From contig JAQFWX010000005.1 of the NCBI GenBank assembly GCA_027605045.1, positions 992,001 to 1,056,000 on the forward strand: a stretch of 64,000 bases of DNA, written 5' to 3'. Positions 1 through 11,810 of the stretch are shown piece after piece. How positions within the stretch are numbered: the stretch's first letter is position 1; each line of letters opens with the position of its first letter. The notes beneath the pieces were generated by a model, which ran no database searches, was not told where the DNA came from, and was given only the letters and a program-made list of their open reading frames with translations. Made by a program: the position numbers and the translations under genes. This DNA comes from Phallus indusiatus. Lineage: Eukaryota; Basidiomycota; Agaricomycetes; Phallales; Phallaceae.

Positions 1-234
1 ATCTCTGCTGCAGCCACTCGGGAAGTTGATATTCTCGGTACTTTTAGATATGCCAACACATATCCCTCGGCGTTGGCACTTCTTGGAGCTGGCGTCCTTC
101 GTGGCGTGGACAATCTGGTCACACACCGCTTCCCACTCGAGAAATCGGAGGAAGCCTTTGATTTAATGCGCAGAGGTTTCGATGATCACGGGAATGTGGT
201 GCTTAAGGTCATGGTTCAATCGAACACCAATTAG
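1..234 (+). CDS. 3' end of zinc-type polyol/alcohol dehydrogenase (sorbitol/xylitol dehydrogenase family), partial
   Basis: The frame is open from the left edge to TAG at 232-234 and gives the last 77 residues. The segment REVDILGTFRYANTYPSAL followed by a VTHRFPLEKSEEAFDLM stretch is the C-terminal part of medium-chain zinc dehydrogenases acting on polyols (sorbitol, xylitol, L-arabinitol). In these enzymes the Arg-rich strand lies near the NAD-binding half and the tail closes the catalytic domain. They oxidise a polyol to a ketose with NAD+ in the cytosol. The catalytic zinc ligands and GroES-like fold lie upstream of the window, so the exact substrate cannot be told. No intron is seen in this piece. 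The family assignment is firm; the polyol substrate is inferred from the motif. Confidence 0.8.
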   Translation: MSAAATREVDILGTFRYANTYPSALALLGAGVLRGVDNLVTHRFPLEKSEEAFDLMRRGFDDHGNVVLKVMVQSNTN

Positions 235-3159
235 ACTGACCGAAGCATGACATGTATAGCCCCACTGCAGGGCTCCCCTCCTGAGCGTGTATAGATAGGA
301 GTGTCGTACAAGGTTACCGATCCTTTTTCCGTCCTTCCCTTTCTTCTCAATTATCTACGTGGTCTTTTTGTTTCTCTCTTTTTCTTCTTTGTTTGGTTTC
401 AGAATTCTGGACATTGTATCATACGCCGCACATACAGATCCCGACCCTTCCACTTACTGCCTCTCTCCACTATATCTCATTGCATTGGACCCTCTCATCC
501 CCTCAAACAACACCCCTCCCGTCCTGATGGCATTTTCTTCAAACTACTGTGCCCTTTCCCGGCAATCCCACTTCTGTAACATTTTTTTCTTTCCACGCGT
601 ACGCCGTGCATATATAGTATCTAGTCAACCAAAATGTACAAAGAGGTTTTCAAAATGCAGTCTTTAGAGTTCCTTACCAAACCAATAAACGCTTAATAAA
701 TGTGGCGAATAGAAGATGAGTGAATTAGTGAAACTCGATGTATGAGATATGATTCCTTTGTTGATTTGCGATAGGAAGCACTTTGACCTTGTTTCCCTTA
801 GAAGTTAGGCTATTTGATACGCTTATACAATTAAACTTGAACATTAGAAGAGAGAATGTTTTATATCTTATTTAGTTATATAGCGTCATGCGAATGAATT
901 AAATTTATGCCACGCGTGGTGCTACGTAGTACTATATAAGTTATGAATGAGCGTCGGACTACAACTTGACTCAGGCACGAAGCGACATACGACTATAGTA
1001 GATTCAGTCCTGTTTCATTATTTCATACCTTGATGTATTACACGACACAAAGTTTTAAGTGTCTTGTAATAGGTACAGCAAGTCTTCAGGTACCTCGGGG
1101 CACTCAACATAAGGCTGCGGCGAGTGCATAAAAGACGCAAGTTTATAATTTCGTGTCTGGGCCTTATGTCTGCGGTATAAACCCTTGATACAATCAACCA
1201 GCACAAATGCACAGAACTATCCTACCAGTATCGGCTTCATTGGCTTTGCGAAGGAAGACGACTTGAATTAGGCCTGCCTGGCAGTCACGGCGCGCAGTCG
1301 ACTTTAGCTTGGAGTACTGCCAAGGCATCAACGAAGTCTTCAAAAATAATATGTAAAAGACACGCGAGCATTTACCGTCGATCGCACTCGCTTCAGTTCC
1401 GTTTTACTGTATTTGTCTTTCTTTACGCAAAGCAACACCGTTCCGGCGTGGTAAAAATGCCGTTTTGGCTCGACTAGCAGTCTCCCTGAACGATTATGAG
1501 AAAAAAAACAACTACATCCGGTGTTCTTACTTTAATCAGGTCACAGACCCGATAGAAAGGAACGGCCTTCCGGAACGAGATGGTCATCGCCTTTAGCTTG
1601 AGACTCGAGTGATCACGACTTACTTTATTGTGCAATGTCATTCGCCTACCGAGAAAGTTGACCTTCAATTAGCAAATATTTTAAAGTTTTTTTGTTAAAA
1701 GCTGTCACTGATCCGGTGTATTGATGGTTCGCAAAAGTAACAATTAAGTACTCGTGATTCGATTTTATTTTCCCTGGACCTGATCAGTAAAGTTTAACAT
1801 CTCAGCGAGTAGTTAAAACGACCCGTGTCAAGATCGAATGTGAATAGAAGTACGGATCGCAGTGCCGAACAAGATCGAGACTACAAAATATATATTATGT
1901 ATGTAATTTGCGTCAAACTTTTCACCCCCAAATTGAGTAATGTCGGTGTATCATGACCAGTCTGAGGATTTCCCTAAAGGATGCACCATTCAACAAAATC
2001 TAAAGCCACCCACCTATATAGCACACGAGTAATAGAAGTTAAAAGGTAAAATATGAAGTCAAGCGGGGAGGTCAGAAGGGTCTCGGTAAATGAACTGACC
2101 AGTGGTTTATCGTTTCATACATAGCCAAGCCAAGGGATGTAGTGGGGGGATTTGGGATTTGGGGTAGCAATCATCAGACGGTCTGGATCAAAGACAAAGA
2201 TAGACGAAAACATAATAGCCATGAGACATTCTTGATGATATCATGAGCAGGAACGAGTTATCAACGTACGCGACCCTTTTAGAGTTTCCAAATTTAGAAT
2301 CCCCGGCGCGACTACTAGTATATGTCCCCTTTATACATGCATGCCATACATTTGGAGTGGGACAGCCCAGAATTGCGGCAGATTCTCAGCTGCAAGGTTG
2401 AAGAACCCCAATTCCAATAGGCGCAATTTTTATCCTTCGCATGTCACTTCAACCAACAGCAGATATCAACCTGGACATTATGCAAGGTAGAATGATCCTA
2501 ATTCTAGTACAGAACAACTGAACTTTGAGCTTGTTACTGACTTACCAAAAAGGTAGCACGCTGGTCCGGCAGAATTCAATATACTAATTTCCTACCAGCT
2601 TAATGCATCTCCGAGTTAAGCCAAATATAATTTAGTTCCACACTGTTCCAGACCTAGGGTGACATCAGTGCCCTTTCAGCTGCAGACCATTGCGAACGGA
2701 CAGGTTTCGGTCATCTCAAAACAGCACATGGCCGTTATCGGTATTTTCAAAGCTACATACGGTCTCTAATTGACAGGATATTGGTCAGCACAAATTATAA
2801 GTCACCGATTAGAGGAAGCGTGATCATGAGCAGCTTCTGGGCGGGGCAGCCATGATTAGTATTGAAACAAGAGTGCCAGTAAAGCCGGGTGCATCCTCAA
2901 CAAGCTTGAGTCCGACTGCAATGCAGGTTGTCTAGGTAAGATTAGATTAGATGGCTATCAGTCGCCTAGATCATGGCGTAACGCCCATGATTTGGCACTT
3001 CCGACTTTGCTTCGGAATCAATAACCATTTCCTTCATTTCTCTATCTATCATATATATAATTCACGATCCAAGATATAAACTCTATTTGTAAACTTAACC
3101 TTGTTCTCTCATCTAGTAGCATGTCTAAAACCCGAGGATCTGTTTTTGCAGCCTAAACA
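235..3159. other. Intergenic, gene-poor AT-rich stretch of 2.9 kb
   Basis: This lies between the dehydrogenase stop and the S41 peptidase stop. It holds only short, unconvincing open frames and many A/T runs. A candidate polyadenylation hexamer for the upstream gene occurs around 684 (caataaacgcttaataaa). A small hairpin (7-bp arms, loop cgtaacgc) lies at 2970-2991, where the 3' UTR of the minus-strand peptidase gene would be. I see no transposon coding remnant, no terminal repeats and no tRNA. Confidence 0.5.
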
Positions 3160-6010
3160 CTAGAAAACTTGGGCTGCGACAGCTTTCCACAACTGCAGAG
3201 GATTATTGACACTTGAATAAGATAATCCATTAATACTGTAAAAACTACCGGATGAGTTAGGAGTCTTACGTGTTAATTGTCAAAGGGAGATTGATAGTGG
3301 CTGGGCGACTTTGCCATTCTAAATAAGATTACCATCAGTCCCACGTCCGTCCAAAGTCGGCATATTTACCCTCAGGGGTGGTTGGATCAACGATGCCGAA
3401 TGCTAATCTCCATGTTATATCAAAGACACCATTATTTATGCTAGTAGTCATATCACTTATCCTGACTTGTCTACGTCAAAACACTGCAATCACTCACAAG
3501 TCGGGAGGTGCGAGTGGATTTTGTTTTAGACCTGCTGTCTGCAATGATCGCCGTTAAAACCTATCTTGATTCAGATATATCAAAAACAATTTACCTTCAC
3601 TTGTGTATCTATAGTCGGGAAGTCGGTAGACTCTCCACCGACTCGCCCAGCGTACTGTTGCGGTACACCTTGTTTTCCCCCAGCAACAACAGTGGTGACA
3701 TTGTAATGCTTTGCCATAGCGGTCTAGAGGAAGAATCATTTAGGGAGAATATGAAAAAACGTCATAGGGTCACTCACGGCGAAAAGTGCGCAGGAACTTG
3801 CACACCTGAGGAGAATTAGTTGCTTTCACTTGGACATCAAAACTACTTAATCACAATCCATCAGTGACAATTGCAATATTTGCGGGTTCAAATATGGGTG
3901 AATTTGGTGGTGTCATATCGAAAGGCTGACACTCTTGTCCCAATCTAATATTCATAATTACCAGATGGGATTAAGGAGAACTATTTCGATAACCCACCTT
4001 TGGCTGAACATGTCGGGTACATTGTTAATCGTGATGTGTACCGGCGGCTCCAACCAATTAGTGGATGCAGAGAAACGAACATTACTGGCGTTTGTCCACA
4101 TTAGAGGATTATATAGCAGCTGATCGTCTGGATCTACTCCGTTTTCGATGATCGCATTAACTATAAGAGGTGCTAGAAGCTGGTCTCTAGCTTTAGTGTC
4201 CAATAAAGCCTGAGGCACCGAAGTAGCTCTTGGACCAACAAGCTGGTTTGATCGCGTTTGAGCAAAGGTGACGCGAAAAGCAAAGAAAACATACTATTCG
4301 ATGAAGCCACTGCATATGAGAAAATATCAGATAAACCACAACATGAGCAGATACGTATTAGTAAACGCACCGCTGCGATACAAATGAAACCTAGGCAAAG
4401 GTTACTTATTCAAGATATTATTAACACCATAAGAAAAATACTTACCACCAGTATTATCTGTCTGCAAAAAGCAAGACATTCAATTCAGTACATAGCGAAA
4501 CCATTTTTTTACGCACAAGGTCAATCAGTAGCTGGCTGATACCGTTGCTTTTCAATTGTTGCAGCCCATTCAAAAGGTCCTGTTCCATTTGATCAAAGCC
4601 CTCCGATTCAAAGCTACCAAGTGCCAAAACCCCAGTTTTACCATCGGGAAGCTGGTAGAAAGGTATACCGCCGGTTCCATTGAGGGCATTCTGTGGTACT
4701 AAACGGGAAGGTAAATCAGCATCCGTGAGAAACGTATCTGCCATGACATTTCTCGGCCGTTTCATATCCTGGGGGGATAAAGTAGATCCACGACCTCTAC
4801 GACGTCGTTGCTGACTTGGAGAAACTTGCACCTGCGCCGCTTCCATAAATGGACTATTCAGGTCCTGACCATTAGTCGAACCGGGGATAGGAATGCAATT
4901 ATTGAGGAGAAAAGACTCAGAGTCGGTAAACGGGAAAGAAAAAGCCCCAAACTGCGACATATAGGGAACCTAGCAATATATCATTAAGTGAGTGATTATA
5001 AAAGCACCAATGAGTCGTATATTACCGTAATCGTCTGGTTGCGCGTTTGGCCCGTACGAACGACAGTGAGCGTCACTTCATCCGTAATTGGCAGGGATTG
5101 TTGAGCAAAGTCTCCGAATTCATAACCAACATCACCTGGTCCATTGAAGAAATATGTAGAAAAAACCTAATGGGGAATAAGTAAATTTCTCGACACCTTG
5201 TTAAAAATAGTTTGTATGCCGACCTATTCTGACGGGTAGAAAGAGCCTGATAGCCACCAGTGACCGCAGCGTTAGCATTGATAGCATCCCAAGGATCATT
5301 TCCATTTATGGCTAAAATCTTCGCACCAGAAAACTGATGTCAAAAGAAAAAGATAATCGCCGCCGTTAAATAAAAGCATTCAATTCAGATCGTACCTGAC
5401 TGAGATTTCCGCCAACTGCCTGAGTCCAAACATTGAGCGCGCCAGGTAAGGCGGTAGATATAACTTCAAAAGCTTCGGGGGCTATGTGAAGGTCCTGCTG
5501 ACCGTTTGTCGTGATCAGTGTAACTGGGAAGGGGTTGAAATTGAGATAGGTTGCGTCATAACAGAAGTCCTGATAGAGAGTATGTCCGTCCTGCAGCTTC
5601 TTAATGGTGCTAGATATATCTAAATGAAAATCATATTGGGTTGGATACGATTGGCCCTTGATTCGACGTAGTTCCGTCATGATATTGACGTGAACGTCAT
5701 TTTCAAATGGCGCCGGTGCTTGAATTTGATAATTTATGGAAGTTTGGAAAGCAAACGTTTTGTTTACAACGTCGAGGACATTGTTCTTGATCGTCTCATT
5801 CAAAGGCTGGAAGCTAGTAGAAATGTTATAAATAAACAACAATTAAACTCGCAGCATAATTATACCGGAAACATTCGCGCAAAGCAGCGGGGTAACCCAC
5901 TCTAGGCCAGCAATGGCTGCACATGGATCAGCCGTTGCGCCAGAAGCGAAATCAAATAAGAGAGGAACGCCCAGTAAGGCAAGAAGTTCGGCGCTGAATT
6001 TAAAGCCCAT
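3160..6010 (-). CDS. Secreted S41 family serine peptidase (CPAF-like), multi-exon
   Basis: A secreted peptidase of the MEROPS S41 family, of the fungal type related to chlamydial CPAF. The ATG at 6010 begins a hydrophobic signal peptide, then a cysteine-containing motif (ADPCAAIAGLEWVTP) and the N-terminal domain (NVLDVVNKTFAF, 5.4-5.8 kb). Next come a PDZ-like part, the S41 core (SQLLIDL then TDNTGG and FICIAAWLHRI) and the DGLCASSCALF segment at about 3.8 kb, where the family places its nucleophilic serine, followed by AGGKQGVPQQY. It ends ..LQLWKAVAAQVF. I count ten or more introns of about 50-75 nt; splicing gives roughly 700 residues. Near 5889-5892 the frame slips by one base with no intron, within a C run on the coding strand. 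A role in extracellular protein degradation is inferred from the family. Confidence 0.85.
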
Positions 6011-7558
6011 TTGAACAATGTTGAACCAGTTTCATAATCGGACGATACGCTTTTATACCTGTATTCAACTTTGTGACAGGAAGCGATAAATAAAAAAATT
6101 TCAAACGCATGACGATTGTCCAGGAACGTTTATAGACGCGTGAGAGTACACTTCGGTCTCGGAAAATATGGCAAGAGTGAGAAATGCCAATTATAAATGC
6201 TAGCTGATACCATCACATGATGATGCAGATGCTCTGAAATAGAGAACTTTCACTCTGATTGGTACCTTGAAATAATCACTTGCTAGGATGACAACAAAAA
6301 ATGTTCAAAATTATAACTTGCTCACATTGGAGTTTTATTATAGACGTTGACTTTTAGTGTCGGTTAATAGTCTAAGTATTTAGTTTCCGGTGACCTTAAA
6401 CAGGTGACGGAGCGAATCAAGCCCACTTCTGACCTTGGAAAGTCAGTTGAATCGAATCTTGTGAGCTTTCGTTCCTCCGACTCCGCATTCGCTGTTAAAA
6501 AAAAACTTTACAAAAAAAAACAGCTTCACATTTGAACCTGGCATCGAGTTTTGAACTCGAAGACTAAACAAAACGTACTTCAAGCAAATTGTGAAGATGG
6601 CTCTTGGTACCTACTTCACCCTGACACGACCCTCAAGTTTTGTCATTTTTTGTCATGAAAAATTACAAAGGACTGCTCCCGAAATGAGCAGCGATTATCC
6701 CTTTCTTGACATTGACTTGAAGAATTCACCATACCGCCCTTGGAAATCAATTAGCACGGTGAAAGGTACGGATAAGAGAATCACACCTTTATGAATACCG
6801 ACATGCCGACGAACCCTGCCAGGTACGCACCTTCGGCGAGCAGAGCGAAACAATGCAGATATTTGTGTCACTTCGTTGAGACCGTGAACGCGTGAACAGT
6901 GAAATTGTACTTTTCAAAGGAACATAAGGGTGACCATTCGATGCCCTGAGATTATACACGTGGCTAATACCTGAACTCTTCAGGGAGATATGAATTAGGC
7001 AAGGCTTTTGGAGGAACGCGCAGTGAGATTTCTCCGAAGGTGAAACCAATTTTGTTAAATTTTCCGAAATGCATGAATAATGTAGCACTAGATCGATCCT
7101 TTCTTCCAGAATGACAGAATAGGTAGGTGTCAAGGAATCGGTAGAACCATGTTCGTCCGCTTCGGTCGCATATATTCTCATCATCAAGTCAGGCCGTTAA
7201 CCGATTTTTGCTCGCCTGTCTCAGCTGAGTGCGCGGACGATTGATGATGAGTGTCTAGGAACGGGCGGCCTGCTTAATCAATGTGTAGACTCCGTCTTAA
7301 TAATTAAGCTTGATTGTTCAATATGATGATATTTATAAGTACTGGACATGAATCATACAATACCGCGCGGTTCTCCATGTACACAACAAATCTGATACGA
7401 CACCGTTGGTGGCTGTGCCATTTTTACATCTTGCAAACCGATGGAAGCATATGGCAGATATATAACTTGATGAAACGCCGCTTAAGTACGAACAAGAAAG
7501 TCTAGATGTAAAGATCAACTGGTAAATCAACCACAAAGAATGAAAAATTGCGCCTTAC
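6011..7558. other. Intergenic, 1.5 kb, no gene supported
   Basis: The stretch contains the presumed promoter of the S41 peptidase (minus strand, starting at 6010) and the downstream region of RRG9. The open frames here (for example 132 codons on the minus strand at 6789-7187) have no recognisable domain, no clear splice pattern and unusual composition. Poly-A runs occur around 6495-6520. Confidence 0.4.
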
Positions 7559-8092
7559 TCAAGTCAACTCGAGCTTATCTTTATTTGATTCCGAGCTCTC
7601 AACGACTTCGTTATCTACGGTCTCCGTCCATTCCTTCATAACACGTTGTTTTTTTCGCTCAAATCTACGGTTACTTTCTTTGATTGCAATTTCGTCCAAT
7701 CTTTCGCGAGAAGGTGTCCATCTACTTCGAAGAATCCTTCGAACAGCTTCTGGACTAATCTTAAATTTGTCCGCTAAGACCGGTGTCGTGTAGACGTCGG
7801 GAGAAAGTTCATGTAAAGTTCGCAATGATTGCATGGCATCTCGAGTAAGCTTTTTGGGTGGTTGCCATCCTTCTGGGAAGCTTTTCTTCATTGCTTGCCG
7901 ATGTTTCAGGAACTCGAGAGGTGTTTGCCCTGGTACTAAGGGAGGCCTTGGAGAGACGACAGGGCGAGATCGTTCATTGTTTCCGGTCTGAGTCGTCACT
8001 AAAGGCTTAGGTGTAAAACCCTTGGAGATCTTCCAGTCCTTTGGTCGAGGTATTTTGGTAGACAACAGCCTGACCGGGCTACAATTGGGCAT
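7559..8092 (-). CDS. RRG9: Required for respiratory growth protein 9 / neugrin-like mitochondrial protein
   Basis: A single uninterrupted frame of 177 residues starting at ATG 8092. The diagnostic part is residues about 85-140, where GWQPPKKLTRDAMQSLRTLH is followed by TTPVLADKFKISPEAVRRI and then LRSRWTPS. This is the helix-turn-helix-like core of the neugrin/RRG9 family. In yeast Rrg9 is a mitochondrial protein needed for respiratory growth and maintenance of mitochondrial DNA; vertebrate neugrin acts in mitochondrial rRNA handling. The N-terminus is basic and Ser/Pro-rich (RLLSTKIPRPKDWK), compatible with import into mitochondria. The C-terminus is Arg/Lys- and Glu-rich. An upstream short exon adding more presequence is possible, because the start lies only about 95 bp from the divergent coactosin start. 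Confidence 0.85.
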   Translation of the reverse strand: MPNCSPVRLLSTKIPRPKDWKISKGFTPKPLVTTQTGNNERSRPVVSPRPPLVPGQTPLEFLKHRQAMKKSFPEGWQPPKKLTRDAMQSLRTLHELSPDVYTTPVLADKFKISPEAVRRILRSRWTPSRERLDEIAIKESNRRFERKKQRVMKEWTETVDNEVVESSESNKDKLELT

Positions 8093-8186
8093 CCAGGAAG
8101 GAAAAACTTGCAGTTACGTAAGTCGACTGACTAATTCACTTTCTTGAGAGCAGCCACGATATTACCCCAGTGAGAGAGGGAGTATC

Positions 8187-8865
8187 ATGGCGGACGTCAC
8201 GGCACCCGAAATACTAGAAGGTACCGAGTATATACAACAAACTATATATTTTGTGCTTATCTGAAAACTTTACCCAGCTTATCAAGATGTACGGTCATCG
8301 TCAGATACCAACTGGCTGCTCCTTGACTACGAGGTTTTTTTCCTTTAGATTCGAAGATAGTTTACATCCTTTGAACAGACATTCATTCGTAGGGAGATCG
8401 TTCAGATCGTTTGGTTTTGACTAAAACTGGAACGGGCGGATTAGAGGAGCTTCGAGATACGCTGGATGAATCTCGGGCGTCCTTTGCCTATGTCCGTATC
8501 CAATACTCAAACGATAAAGAGTCCACACGTGAGAAGTTCGCCATCGTCATTTGGATTGGAGGAAAGGTCAAAGTTATGCGGAAAGCCAAGGTCCGATCGC
8601 CTCCTGTCTTAAAAGCCAAGATATTAGCTCATTTACTGCTGATATTTCAGGTTTCCGTTCACACTGGCGATGTGAAGCAAGTTCTTCGAAGCTTCTCAAT
8701 AGAAGTTTCCGCAAGCAACAAGGACGACATTAAGGAGGATGAAATTGTCACTAAACTCAGAAAGGTGAGAAGAGCCCTTCCCACTATTTACCGGGTCATA
8801 ATATTATACACACAACCTCCTGACTAAAAATACAGGCCGGTGGCGCAAGTTATGATGGTGTATAA
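8187..8865 (+). CDS. Coactosin-like actin-binding protein (ADF-H domain)
   Basis: Five exons (8187-8220, 8278-8333, 8393-8590, 8651-8764, 8836-8865) encode a protein of about 140 residues that is almost entirely one ADF homology domain. Recognisable pieces are TNWLLLDYE, DRLVLTKTGTGGLEELRDTL, ASFAYVRIQYSNDKES, KFAIVIWIG, VSVHTGDVKQVLRSFSIEV, DEIVTKLRK and the final AGGASYDGV. Coactosins bind filamentous actin and interfere with capping in the cytosol. The length and the AGGASYDG ending are those of the family, so the gene looks complete. The third intron (8591-8650) is exactly 60 nt, contains no in-frame stop and has a weak donor (GTCCGA), so its retention would add 20 residues without a frame change. 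It is divergently arranged with RRG9. Confidence 0.92.
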
Positions 8866-9354
8866 CTTCCGTCCTCTTTTGTCTGTTTCAAGCTATTTAT
8901 CATTTTCCACCGCTTTCTACGCATACGTGGATTAAATACGTCATATCCCATCCAGTAGCACTTCAAGTGCCGAATAGTTTAATTTATATATGGTGGCTTC
9001 AAACACGTTATTCCGATTAGATGCATCGTCTAAAAGCTCGCACGATTTATTGAATCTGCACATCATCAATCAATCAATCCAACTCCCTGCACCAATAACT
9101 AACTGGACGACTGGAGCCATTCATATCCGCATAACAGAATTCCCAATTCATGTTCCAAATAGCCTTTAGAAAGAGATAGAAAGTAATAAACAAAAAAAAA
9201 CCAATGTGCAAGAAAACAAAGCCGAAAAAAGCAGAATTAACAACCTGATACACTATTTGAATGTACTATTCTTATACCGTCCAACGCACGGACCGTGGCC
9301 TCATATCGACCCCCGTTCTTCTCCCGATTCTGATATTTATTCAGTCGCGGAGTT
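8866..9354. other. Convergent 3' region between coactosin and aldehyde dehydrogenase
   Basis: About 490 bp between the stop of the plus-strand coactosin gene and the stop of the minus-strand aldehyde dehydrogenase gene. It would hold both 3' UTRs. No gene, repeat or RNA was seen; short A-rich runs (around 9190) may serve polyadenylation. Confidence 0.45.
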
Positions 9355-11452
9355 TTATGTTGATAGGCTGATCTTAGAGCCATTGATACTTGGAATCTCA
9401 CATGAGCGAGCTGTACCCTTGACTTGCTGTCTGGGTAATGGGATCTGAGTTTTCAATAAACCCTGGCTCAGAACATCATAAGTGACTTGGGTGTAAGGAG
9501 GATAGCGAATTGATAAATGCGGTTCCGCCCTTGAAATCGCTTTGAGCACATACACAACTGCTGGCGGAAAGTTCCTTGAACTTACTCCACTGGAACGTCC
9601 ATAGAAGGACGCAAATGCATAAATGTGTCGAAAGCATATTTGCCTCCCTGATAGCCATCTGATATAATTTTTTTTAGTAAAGAAAGTCGACTTGAATTGA
9701 AGAAGAGAGACTCACATCCTGATGCACCTATCCCAGTAACTGGTAGTTGAGCGACTATATCAGACCATAATTGTATCAGCCGAAAGTAGGGATAGACCAT
9801 AGAAGACCTCACCATTTAATTGAAAGAAAGTGTCATTGTATATCAAGGAGCCACTAAGTGAGTTTTTCTGGACTAAATTAAAACCGAACACCGTTCAATT
9901 ACAGACGTTAAACATGATGCATGGCAAATTACTGACCTTTAGCTTTGAATGCCTCGTCTTGGCTGAATACATAGATGGCTAAAGGTTCAGGGTTATTTGA
10001 TTCGATGTAATCTAAAGCTTCATCGACGTTCTAGAGGAAAATAAATTCAGTACAATGTCTATGCAAATATACGAAACGTAAGCTTACCAAAATAGGGACA
10101 ACAGGCAAAATCGGTCCGAAAATTTCATCATCAAGAAGAGAATCGCCGAATTCAACATCTTTAACAATGGTAACCTCCAATTTGCGGCGTTTGACGTCTG
10201 CGCTACCACCAATAACAATTTCACCCTTGGTGTGCTGCAATAGGTTTAGAACACGATAAAAATGTCTATCGTTAATTAATCCTCCGGTATCCGGAGATTT
10301 TAAAGCGCCATCTGGAAAGAACTCATGCCAGCTGGAGAGGTAATTTGAGTAACTGTTCGCAAACTTATTTCTAAAAAAAAATCGAAACCCACCATTTCTT
10401 AAGCGATTCAATTAATCGATCTTGTATGTGCCGGGGAACGAAAATATAATCAGGTGAAACGCAAACCTGCCCTGCATTAATCATCTTCCCCCATAGGATT
10501 CGACGGGCAGCAATGTCTATATCGGCATTGGGGTCAATTATGACGGGACATTTGCCTCCGAGCTGAAGCGCAGAGTCAAGATATATCAAATAAAATGAAA
10601 TAATATATTAAAATTAAGGCACTCAGATTTACAGTGTGCTATGCTTACCTCTAGTGTCACTGGAGTCATTTGCTTAGCAGCGGCTATAGCGATGACTTTC
10701 CCAACTCGTGCACCCCCTGTATAACAAACTAGGGAAGAAGATGATGGTCAGCCATGATAGACAAAATTCATCATTTTTTGATTAAAAATGAGCATTTACT
10801 TGAAGACCATTTTAAGTCCAATAGAGCGGTGACTTGTTCCACGCCACCCATTACAACTCTGAAGCAATCGGAATCGAGATACTTGTGCACCAAATTGCAA
10901 ATGAGACTCGATGTGTGGATAGTCAAATCCGACGGTTTGACAATTGCGGGACATCCCGCCGCTATGGCACCCATCAAAGGTTGCAGTGTCAAAAGTATTG
11001 GGGCATTAAAAGGGCTAAATGGAATTAAAAAAATTATTCAAAATCAGTGCATTTGCATTAAACGATCATACGAAAATTTCATACCCAATGATAAGGACCG
11101 GTCCGCGAGATTGCTTGGACAGTATGGGCTTGAAAGCTGAGTACATTGGATTGGTTTCGGAGGACAAGTCAACGTCGGCAAGCCACTTGTCAAGGTTGTT
11201 CAGTGCATCAAGAGTTCTTTCAAAGACTACGCCGGTTTCTCCAAGGTTAGCTTCCAGGCGATGCTTTCCAAAGTCGCGAGCAAGTGATTCTTGGAAAGCT
11301 TCATGGTTGTCCTGCAGCAAATACGCAAGTTGAGCAAGCTGCTTTTTTCTGAAGGAGATATCCCGCAGTTTGCCCGACCTAAACGATTGCTTCAGGACAG
11401 CATGAATTTGTGATAGTTCTGACAACGGTGTGTCGGAAACGATAGACTGCAT
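9355..11452 (-). CDS. Aldehyde dehydrogenase, ALDH3 (fatty aldehyde) type
   Basis: A minus-strand gene of eight or so exons starting at ATG 11452. It reads through SELSQIHAVLKQSFRSGK, FPFSPFN-equivalent PFNAPILLTLQPLMGAI and AAGCPAIVKPSDL, then TGGARVGKVIAIAAAKQ, TPVTLE|LGGKCPVIID (general-base Glu at the end of one exon) and INAGQVCVSPDYIF (catalytic Cys). Later pieces are DDEIFGPILPVVPI and KYAFDTFMHLRPSMD. These are the NAD(P)-binding and active-site blocks of class 3 aldehyde dehydrogenases, which oxidise medium and long-chain fatty aldehydes and are often membrane-associated. The C-terminus after RYPPYTQVTYDVLSQGL carries about 30 less conserved residues, so the last exon and stop (9355) are less certain than the body. 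No key residue is missing. Confidence 0.9.
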
Positions 11453-11810
11453 GTTGGCTATTAGCAGATGATGAAGAGAGAAAAAAGAGAAAGCTACTGT
11501 GAAAGAAGGGGTGCACTCAGATGGCTAGCAACCATGGTCATTTTTAACCGTTTCCAGATACGAATGCGAGGCGCCAGGCAGATTAGCGAGGATTGATTGG
11601 ATGACCAGGGTGATTGAAAATCATGAGCCCTGGGACATTGATGCCTATTATCATTTTACTATCATGTGCGACATAGCATGATGTTACTAGTAGTAAGTTC
11701 TGGCTTACTTCTGAGCCCCGCTCTTCATGAGTAATTTATTCAAGGTTTTAGACTTCACGAAGTTGTCCTGTATATAGTCAAAGGTCGGATTCAATAAAGT
11801 ACTTGGTGCA

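Noticed and set aside
4258..4539. 93-codon plus-strand frame within the S41 region
   Set aside because: It runs antisense to a well-supported multi-exon gene with good splice junctions; a shadow.
6526..6565. tRNA-like fragment (tttgaacctggcatcgagttttgaactcg)
   Set aside because: The stem pairs (CGAGTT-TTG-AACTCG) but no acceptor or D arm fits, and the T arm does not pair; not a tRNA.
6789..7187. 132-codon minus-strand open frame
   Set aside because: No domain, no splice support, odd composition; treated as chance.
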